Assembly: GCA_009702955.1 (NCBI GenBank)
Contig: WLHA01000027.1
Location: 1 to 9,504 of the forward strand
Reading direction: 5' to 3'
From: Actinomycetota bacterium
Lineage (GTDB): Bacteria; Actinomycetota; Acidimicrobiia; IMCC26256
Length of the DNA stretch: 9,504 nucleotides
The notes under the pieces were generated by a model, which worked only from the letters and a program-made list of their open reading frames with translations, was not told the DNA's origin and searched no databases. Positions 1 to 4,845 of this stretch are shown one piece after another (the first letter of the stretch is position 1; each line of letters begins with the position of its first letter). The position numbers were made by a program, and so were the translations under genes.

Positions 1-1043
1 GGGGCATCTCGCGAGCAGAGCGCACGCCACAGCGCCAAGTAACTCCGATAGGTCATCTCTGAATTGATATAACCAGCTTGCTCTAACTCTGCGTTGAATT
101 TGGGGAGACTGCGCCACGGCATAGTCATGTCAACATGATGCGCGAGGTGAAAACCTGTGTTGTAAGGCGTTAGCCAGAGGCGTGCAATCCTTGACTGCTT
201 AACATTGTGCGTTGTTAATCGGCGATCAGCGCTCGCTCCGAGCCCGCCATGCTCACCAATCGCGCGCAGTCGGTTTGAGACGCGCCACCCAGTCATCCAT
301 GGAGCAAGCCAAAGTATTGGATATGCATACCAGGCTCCAGATACAGCCCACGAGGCACCCCAGATAACTAACTGCACAGCAATGATTGACCAGGCCAATT
401 GCTTTCGTGGGCCGCTAAACGCGCCTCTCATTAGCGGCTTAAGATTTTTATACCCCGAGATACCGAGTGCATCTCTAGTTAGGCGCCTGCGAAGGTCGCG
501 CGGCTCACACGGATACCCGGAGTAGAAAGCAATGTCTGGCTCCTCGGGCCCAAACTCTTGACGATGATGCGCTAGGTGTGAGTGTCTGTAGAGGTGCATC
601 GGGACGAAGACGGGATAAGCAATCAACCATTTGCCGACGAAGTCGTTTGCACGGCGATTTGAGAAGAGGAGTCGATGCGCGGATTCGTGCATCATGATGG
701 CGAAGCGAGCAAAGACGGGGGTCATCAAGAGAAAAGCGAGAGGCCAGAGAAGCCAGACTCCGCTCCGCGCTGGAATCAAGAATGCAAGAAACGTGCAGGC
801 CCACAACGAGAGAACGCTAAGCGCATTGCGAATACTAGGAATCTGCGCCAATTCGTTGCGCACTTGGGGCGCGAGAACGCCGTTTGAGCGCAGGCGCTCT
901 GTTGGGAAGGGGTTCTCAAGATGCTCAGGGTTAAGCATCATCTCGGTGTGCATGCCTAAAAGCGTAGCGATCGGCTGCTCGTGGAGAGGCTGCGGGTAAT
1001 TGAGGGGTTGTTTTAGGCGGGTCCCAAGCGGAAGTCCCAACAT
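1..1043 (-). CDS. Fatty acid desaturase family membrane di-iron enzyme (3' end cut by window edge)
   Basis: This frame is open from an upstream in-frame TAG to the left edge of the window, giving 347 codons and no visible stop. Three histidine boxes identify the membrane di-iron desaturase/hydroxylase superfamily (PF00487 type): HESAH at residues 119-123, HLAHH at 156-160 and HLAHH at 299-303, with GEHGG at 263-267. Hydrophobic stretches at about 79-94, 96-116, 138-149, 216-232 and 236-252 flank the boxes as expected. After box 3 the sequence runs MPWRSLPKFN, the usual 'P-x-x-LP' context. Such enzymes use O2 and electrons from a redox partner to desaturate or hydroxylate a lipid. The substrate cannot be told here, and a carotenoid or other lipid hydroxylase/ketolase remains possible. 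The ATG at 1043 has only a weak Shine-Dalgarno. An in-frame TTG at 1061 has GGAG 7 nt upstream and may be the true start. The gene is divergent from the collagen-like gene. Existence is near certain; substrate is unknown. Confidence 0.86.
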   Translation of the reverse strand, partial: MLGLPLGTRLKQPLNYPQPLHEQPIATLLGMHTEMMLNPEHLENPFPTERLRSNGVLAPQVRNELAQIPSIRNALSVLSLWACTFLAFLIPARSGVWLLWPLAFLLMTPVFARFAIMMHESAHRLLFSNRRANDFVGKWLIAYPVFVPMHLYRHSHLAHHRQEFGPEEPDIAFYSGYPCEPRDLRRRLTRDALGISGYKNLKPLMRGAFSGPRKQLAWSIIAVQLVIWGASWAVSGAWYAYPILWLAPWMTGWRVSNRLRAIGEHGGLGASADRRLTTHNVKQSRIARLWLTPYNTGFHLAHHVDMTMPWRSLPKFNAELEQAGYINSEMTYRSYLALWRALCSRDA

Positions 1044-1103
1044 CGCTCTAGGATTCCCCAAGCAGTTTCTCCGCCTCTTGGAATTCTAAGGATTGACCTA
1101 AAA
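1044..1103. promoter_or_regulatory. Divergent intergenic region between desaturase and collagen-like gene
   Basis: Only about 60 bp (42 bp if the desaturase starts at TTG 1061) separate two divergent start codons, so both promoters must lie here or extend into the opposite coding sequences. AAGGA at 1088-1092 can serve as ribosome-binding site for the plus-strand gene, 11 nt before its ATG. GGAG at 1072-1069 on the minus strand suits the TTG at 1061. A possible minus-strand -10 element, TAGAAT, sits at 1088-1083, but I found no good -35 partner. That the region is regulatory follows from its position, not from a recognised operator. Confidence 0.4.
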
Positions 1104-2660
1104 ATGAAGACTCCGCTTGCTCGCTTCTCCACAGCCGCCGTGGCTGCATTGTTAATCGCATCAGGCATCGTTGCTGGCGTAGGGCTCAATGATGTCACCC
1201 CGGCATCGGGTTTAGAGGTCGTGCCAGAAGGCGCGGTCTTCGTCCCTATGAACCCAGTTCGAATTCTCGATACTCGAACCGGTTTTGGTGGAACGGTTGG
1301 TCCGGTTGGATCCGATGACACGATCACTGTTGTCGTTGCTGGGGTCTCAGACGACACAATCACTGTTCCAAGTGATGCAGTTGCTGCGGTACTAAATGTC
1401 ACTTACGTGGATGCAACTGGACCTGGATATATAACTGTTTTTCCTGCGGGAACCACTCGCCCAAATGCATCGAACCTAAATAAGGTCGGCAGGGGACCAG
1501 TGCCCAACATGGTGACAGTACGAATCGGTGTATTTGGCGCGATAAATATCTTTAATAATCAATCCCCCGTCGAGATCCTCGCCGACCTTGCTGGCTACTA
1601 CACGCTCGGTGGAGGCGGAGGTGCTGGGCCGACCGGTGCAACCGGCATGATGGGAGCGGCAGGACCAACTGGGCCACAAGGCATAACCGGCGCTACCGGC
1701 ACAACCGGCGTTACAGGCGCAGCAGGGCCAACCGGACCCCAAGGCATAACCGGCACTGCAGGCGCGACCGGAGCCACCGGCGCAACGGGTAGCGACGGAG
1801 CTGCAAGCGCAACCGGAGCAACAGGTTCGGCAGGCGCAACAGGCGCAACAGGCGCGACAGGAGTAACAGGCGCAGCAGGGCCAACCGGACCACAAGGCAT
1901 AACCGGAACCGCAGGCGCGACCGGCACCACCGGCACCACCGGCGCAACAGGCTCTACCGGAATCACCGGAGCGACCGGAAATGACGGCACGGCAAGCGCA
2001 ACCGGCGCCACCGGAGTAACAGGATCGACTGGTGTAACTGGAACAACCGGACCACAAGGCATAACCGGAACCGCAGGCGCGACCGGCGCGACTGGTGCAA
2101 CAGGTACAACCGGAGTCACCGGAGCAGCAGGACCAACCGGACCACAAGGCATAACCGGCACGGCCGGGGCAACAGGTGCAACCGGCACCACCGGAGTCAC
2201 CGGAGCAGCAGGACCAACCGGACCACAAGGTGAGAGCGGAACTACTGGCGCTACTGGTGCAACCGGTGCGACCGGTGCGACCGGTGCGACCGGTGCGACC
2301 GGTGCAGCAGGACCAACCGGACCACAAGGCATAACTGGAGTAACAGGGCCGACAGGGCCGACCGGTTCGACAGGCGCCGGAGGAGTAGTACTCGCGTATG
2401 CAGGTGCCCTTGCTGATGGAAGCACGGTGACAGTCACTAAAGCTGATTGCCCCGCTGGTTCAATTGCCATAGGCGGTGGGTTCTACTTGCCGAATGAATT
2501 CCTCTCGGTGCTTTCGTCTCAGCCCTACATGAATCCAACCCCTGGGCCTGGAGACGGCGAGAGCTGGGAAGTACGCGTCCTAAACAGCACAGCAAGCCAA
2601 ATACCTTTTACCGTCTTTGCCAATTGCATCGAAGGCACCTTCGACAGGTCTACCTTTTAG
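1104..2660 (+). CDS. Secreted collagen-like (Gly-X-Thr) repeat protein with N-terminal LDTR-type domain
   Basis: The product is 518 residues. Residues 1-28 look like a signal peptide (Lys2, Arg7, then an Ala/Leu/Ile/Val-rich core). Residues about 45-167 form a domain typical of actinobacterial exported proteins: PVRILDTRTG at 51-60, VLNVT at 96-100, GPGYITVFPAG at 107-116, RPNASNLN at 119-126 and a closing DLAGYY at 161-166. Its function is not established. Residues 175-426 are an almost unbroken Gly-X-Y array in which Y is mostly Thr (GAT, GTT, GVT, GIT, GPT), with seven GPQ triplets. This predicts a collagen-like triple helix. Thr-rich bacterial collagens such as BclA are often O-glycosylated there, but that is inferred here. 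Residues about 427-518 form a C-terminal domain with Cys449 and Cys508 and the signature CPAGSIAIGGGF, possibly disulfide-linked and a trimerisation or tip domain. No LPXTG motif or C-terminal membrane helix is seen, so it is probably secreted or loosely surface-bound. The ATG at 1104 is preceded by AAGGA 11 nt upstream. Confidence 0.9.
   Translation: MKTPLARFSTAAVAALLIASGIVAGVGLNDVTPASGLEVVPEGAVFVPMNPVRILDTRTGFGGTVGPVGSDDTITVVVAGVSDDTITVPSDAVAAVLNVTYVDATGPGYITVFPAGTTRPNASNLNKVGRGPVPNMVTVRIGVFGAINIFNNQSPVEILADLAGYYTLGGGGGAGPTGATGMMGAAGPTGPQGITGATGTTGVTGAAGPTGPQGITGTAGATGATGATGSDGAASATGATGSAGATGATGATGVTGAAGPTGPQGITGTAGATGTTGTTGATGSTGITGATGNDGTASATGATGVTGSTGVTGTTGPQGITGTAGATGATGATGTTGVTGAAGPTGPQGITGTAGATGATGTTGVTGAAGPTGPQGESGTTGATGATGATGATGATGATGAAGPTGPQGITGVTGPTGPTGSTGAGGVVLAYAGALADGSTVTVTKADCPAGSIAIGGGFYLPNEFLSVLSSQPYMNPTPGPGDGESWEVRVLNSTASQIPFTVFANCIEGTFDRSTF
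1626..2381 (+). repeat. Collagen-like Gly-X-Y coding repeat array (about 84 triplets)
   Basis: Glycine recurs every third residue from Gly175 to Gly424. The array holds a larger module around TGPQGITG. GPQ triplets begin at nt 1671, 1734, 1887, 2049, 2139, 2220 and 2319. A 41-nt stretch is identical at 2109-2149 and 2190-2230 (offset 81 nt, 27 residues), pointing to segmental duplication. The array is broken at exactly two glycine positions, Ser235 and Ser298, both in the context G-x-D-G-x-A-S-A-T and 63 residues apart, so the interrupted module was itself duplicated. Confidence 0.92.
2256..2300 (+). repeat. 9-bp tandem repeat (five units) inside the collagen-like gene
   Basis: Unit GGTGCRACC, encoding Gly-Ala-Thr, begins at 2256, 2265, 2274, 2283 and 2292. 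The last four copies (2265-2300) are identical, and a sixth partial copy begins at 2301. Elsewhere in the array the same Gly-Ala-Thr triplets use mixed Gly and Ala codons, so this block is locally homogenised and probably a recent expansion. Gain or loss of units would keep the reading frame and change the length of the triple helix. Confidence 0.9.
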
Positions 2661-2735
2661 CTGACAGGTCAAGTCGGCTTAGGCCCCGATACTCCTATTT
2701 ATATAGCGTCTTGTGGGTTAGTTTTAACAGATAGA

Positions 2736-2750
2736 GCGCCACTTCGGCGC
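2736..2750 (+). terminator. Weak hairpin after the collagen-like gene; possible terminator
   Basis: GCGCC at 2736-2740 and GGCGC at 2746-2750 can form a 5-bp GC stem with loop ACTTC, about 75 nt after the collagen-like stop codon. The following GTCTTATC is only partly T-rich, so an intrinsic terminator is possible but not convincing. The rest of the 124-nt gap (2661-2784) shows nothing further except the ribosome-binding site of the next gene. Confidence 0.3.
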
Positions 2751-2784
2751 GTCTTATCAAGACCAGCGAAAGCAGGAAATAGCC

Positions 2785-3021
2785 TTGCAGTGGATTGACG
2801 ATTTAACCGCGCAGATTGCGAAAGAGCACTCTCTTGATTCGCAGAGCATCTCTGTTAGTGAATCAGAGGCAGAGGTCCTGCTCGAATTAGCTGGCCTTGC
2901 AGCACACTCCAGCGGGGCTCGTACAAATGCACCACTGCTCTGCCACGTCTTAGGGCGCGCCCGTTCGCAGGGGATATCGCTTGAGGCGCTTAGTGAAACT
3001 GTTCGAGCAGCTGTTAAGTAG
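2785..3021 (+). CDS. Small DUF6457-like protein
   Basis: A 78-residue protein beginning MQWIDDLTAQ, with LLELAGLAAHSSGART at about 32-47 and LGRARSQGISLEAL at about 56-69. This pattern (a short N-terminal W-hydrophobic helix, L-x-LA-x-x-AH-x-x-x-R, then P-L and VLGRA-type helices) is what I recall of DUF6457, a small all-helical actinobacterial domain that also occurs fused to MobA-like nucleotidyltransferases. Its function is not established. No membrane segment or signal peptide is seen. The start is TTG, supported by AGGAA at 2774-2778, 6 nt upstream, and no ATG or GTG in frame competes. The gene converges on the dehydrogenase-like gene with only 18 bp between stop codons. Gene reality is fairly sure; the family name is from memory of the pattern. 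Confidence 0.72.
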   Translation: MQWIDDLTAQIAKEHSLDSQSISVSESEAEVLLELAGLAAHSSGARTNAPLLCHVLGRARSQGISLEALSETVRAAVK

Positions 3022-3039
3022 CGGTTTGCTAAGCAACGA

Positions 3040-4038
3040 TTAAGCGACCGGTACACCCTCAAACTTCGCTGCGCTAACTCCACGACGCTCCAACTCGGCG
3101 AGGAAAGCCTCGGGCACGACGCAACTCGCAAGCCCACTTACCCCTGGCTGCGCGGCTCCGATCTCCGGAACCGCACCAACTAACAGTGCAGTTGCGACCC
3201 CAAGTACTGCGCCCCCCATGGTGGCAGTACGCCCAACGGCTCCGTAAATAACTGGAACCCGTGCAATCCCTATGCGCCCCCATACCTCGACGCGCGTCGC
3301 TCCCCAGTTACCGCCTGGATCATTTCTACGAAACCATCCCGTTGACCGCGACTCCGGTTCGACGGCGCGCATTGTGATTCGATCAGCCGATGGAAAGGAC
3401 TTGTGGAGCAAACCTACGCCGGCGCCGATCAGTTCACACTCTTTGTCTCCAACCGGCTCAGGAAACCAAATTAATTCATGCGTGCTTCGCCGGCGGACCT
3501 CGCTCATGACGCCGCCAATTACTTCAGTAGGGCGCTCACTGTGAAGCCTCCGCATCGAGGCCTCACTATCTGGCCCCGCAACACCCGCACGAGCGACGTG
3601 AATCTCGTCAACACTGTCTAGGAGCGTTGCGGCGTGAGCGGCGAGTACATCAGATAGCCCTGGAGCGAGCCCGCACCCTGCGAGCACTGCCACTCCACTG
3701 GCGAGTGCTTCATCGTTGAGGCGAAGCAGTGTGGCGATGCTCTCTTGATTATCCCCGCTTGTGGCGATCGGAACCCCTGATTCAAGTGCAGCGATCACCA
3801 ACGGAACATCGTCGCCTGCAGGTAGTGCACAAGCAACAGCATCTACTCCCGGCGGGAGTGGCCTTCTCGCGCTCCACTCAACCGTCTCCGCTTTAGCACC
3901 TAGAAATTTACGCAGAGCCTCAGCGCGATCTGCACGTCTATCTGCGACAAGTATTCGATCGACGCCGGGTGTAGCACCGAGTTGGCGACCTGCCCGAGCA
4001 CCGAGGGCGCCGACCCCTACAAGCAATACGGTGCTCAA
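3040..4038 (-). CDS. Saccharopine dehydrogenase-like NAD(P)-binding protein
   Basis: A 332-residue protein with an N-terminal Rossmann fold: VLLVGVGALGARAG (glycines 8, 10, 13) followed about 18 residues later by VADRRADRAE, the end of beta-2, where the adenosine ribose is bound. DAVACALPAGDD at 66-77, the 'SGDNQES' segment near 94-100 and GCGLAPGLSDVLAAHAA at 121-137 match the Sacchrp_dh_NADP superfamily (PF03435), which also holds homospermidine-synthase-like and enoyl-reductase-like oxidoreductases. No lysine-pathway gene is nearby, so true saccharopine dehydrogenase activity should not be assumed. The C-terminal half (about 140-332) is the presumed substrate domain, with a hydrophobic stretch at 273-289. 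The start is TTG at 4038: an in-frame TAA lies three codons upstream and the next candidate, TTG at codon 5, would clip the Rossmann strand. There is no Shine-Dalgarno. Instead the start overlaps the stop of the upstream small gene as TTGA, implying coupled translation. Confidence 0.85.
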   Translation of the reverse strand: MSTVLLVGVGALGARAGRQLGATPGVDRILVADRRADRAEALRKFLGAKAETVEWSARRPLPPGVDAVACALPAGDDVPLVIAALESGVPIATSGDNQESIATLLRLNDEALASGVAVLAGCGLAPGLSDVLAAHAATLLDSVDEIHVARAGVAGPDSEASMRRLHSERPTEVIGGVMSEVRRRSTHELIWFPEPVGDKECELIGAGVGLLHKSFPSADRITMRAVEPESRSTGWFRRNDPGGNWGATRVEVWGRIGIARVPVIYGAVGRTATMGGAVLGVATALLVGAVPEIGAAQPGVSGLASCVVPEAFLAELERRGVSAAKFEGVPVA

Positions 4039-4193
4039 CGGAAGTTAGGACCAGATAGTTGACGCCATCCGCCAATTGTTGGAGCAACGCTCCCCTTGCC
4101 TTGAACGCGAACCAACGCGCCGGCAATCGCTGCTACCACTACAACAATGAGGCTGCGCCTAAAGGCACGACTTGCGCGCATGCCCTTGAGCAT
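4035..4193 (-). CDS. 52-residue single-pass membrane protein, coupled to the dehydrogenase-like gene
   Basis: The product starts MLKGMRASRAFRR, then has one hydrophobic helix at about residues 15-29 (LIVVVVAAIAGALV) and a short polar tail containing GGWRQLSG at 41-48. The basic N-terminus suggests an N-in, C-out orientation. ATG at 4193 has GAGG 7 nt upstream. A longer frame reaches back to an ATG at 4277, but that would run through the strong hairpin at 4230-4251 and an Arg-rich segment, so I prefer the internal start. ATG at 4181 (Met5) is another option. The stop codon overlaps the TTG start of the next gene in the sequence TTGA. I do not recognise the family, though tiny membrane proteins with a C-terminal 'W-x-x-L' motif are familiar in actinobacteria. 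The evidence is the ribosome-binding site, the helix and the coupling. Confidence 0.6.
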   Translation of the reverse strand: MLKGMRASRAFRRSLIVVVVAAIAGALVRVQGKGSVAPTIGGWRQLSGPNFR

Positions 4194-4229
4194 AACGACG
4201 CCTCGGCTCAAAGGACCACTGCGCGAAGA

Positions 4230-4251
4230 GAGGCGGCCAAATGGCCGCCTC
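4230..4251 (-). terminator. Perfect 9-bp hairpin downstream of tRNA-Ile; likely terminator
   Basis: GAGGCGGCC at 4230-4238 and GGCCGCCTC at 4243-4251 form a perfect 9-bp GC-rich stem with a 4-nt loop. On the minus strand it lies 33 nt beyond the 3' end of tRNA-Ile and is followed by TCTTCGC, only weakly U-rich. The position fits termination of the tRNA transcript, or of the gyrase-DUF3566-tRNA read-through. It could alternatively be part of the 5' leader of the small gene at 4193. Confidence 0.5.
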
Positions 4252-4284
4252 AACCTCGTTCTTCTCTCAGACCACAAAGGCCAG

Positions 4285-4358
<74 letters not shown>

Positions 4359-4411
4359 GCTTAGGAATTTAGGAGGTTATCAGCACCCCTACCGAGGTAC
4401 TCGGGTCTGCG

Positions 4412-4837
4412 CTACTCGTCGTACTCTTCGACGAGAATCAGCGCTACTCCGCCGAGTCGCTCGGCGAAGAGGTTGTAGATCGAGGTCGCAACCGTCACAA
4501 GAATGGTTGAGATAGCAACCATTATGAGGCCTAAGAGGATAAATCCCTCAAGTATCTGGAGTGAGGCAAATTTAAAGTCCTTAGCAGAGAGCAGGCTCCC
4601 AAGGAAGTCCTCGAGGCCTGAGATCGCACCGAGTGCCGCAGCGAGAAGCCAAATAACCACTCCTGCGACGACTATGACCCCTAGCCCGGCGAGGTTAAAG
4701 AGCAGGGCGGTACGGACCACAGACCATAGGTCCACTTTTCGAATCTCATATCGCCGGCGCTCAGGGTCGACATCGATCAACTGGCTGCGATCGGGCATGG
4801 CGTCCCCAGTGGTGACTGACTTACCCGATCGAGCCAT
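4412..4837 (-). CDS. DUF3566 two-helix transmembrane protein downstream of gyrA
   Basis: A 141-residue protein. The polar N-terminus (1-35) contains DPERRRYEIRKVDLWSV, then a membrane helix at about 44-70, a short loop (GLEDFLGSLLSAKDF) and a second helix at about 97-120. It ends YNLFAERLGGVALILVEE, the 'N-x-x-A-x-x-x-GG' closing segment characteristic of DUF3566 proteins. The family is represented by Rv0007, which occupies the same place between gyrA and tRNA-Ile in M. tuberculosis. Its biochemical role is not established. The ATG at 4837 has GAGG 6 nt upstream, and this GAGG overlaps the gyrA stop codon. Only 8 nt separate the two genes, so co-transcription and probably coupled translation with gyrA are likely. 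Met14 is a less likely alternative start. The 53-nt gap to the tRNA holds nothing convincing. Confidence 0.9.
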   Translation of the reverse strand: MARSGKSVTTGDAMPDRSQLIDVDPERRRYEIRKVDLWSVVRTALLFNLAGLGVIVVAGVVIWLLAAALGAISGLEDFLGSLLSAKDFKFASLQILEGFILLGLIMVAISTILVTVATSIYNLFAERLGGVALILVEEYDE

Positions 4838-4845
4838 TACAAACC

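Noticed and set aside
205..999. Plus- and minus-strand short frames in the first kilobase
   Set aside because: The only frame with meaning is the uninterrupted minus-strand desaturase frame carrying three histidine boxes. The others are overlapping shadows.
1476..2470. Two long minus-strand open frames (about 283 and 290 codons) opposite the collagen-like gene
   Set aside because: They are Pro-Val-Ala-rich or Cys-Gly-Ser-rich translations of the antisense of Gly-X-Thr codons, which contain few stop triplets. The plus-strand frame has a signal peptide and recognisable flanking domains.
3026..3036. TTGCT-A-AGCAA palindrome in the convergent gap between the DUF6457-like and dehydrogenase-like genes
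   Set aside because: The stem is short and AT-rich with no T-runs. It is not convincing as a bidirectional terminator.
4194..4277. Longer version of the small membrane protein, starting at 4277
   Set aside because: The extra 28 residues are Arg-rich, coded across the 9-bp hairpin and begin only 8 nt from the tRNA. The ATG at 4193 has a proper GAGG and is preferred.
4392..4404. CCGAG/CTCGG hairpin just after the DUF3566 gene
   Set aside because: Only 5 bp with no U-tract. It is too weak to call a terminator before the tRNA.
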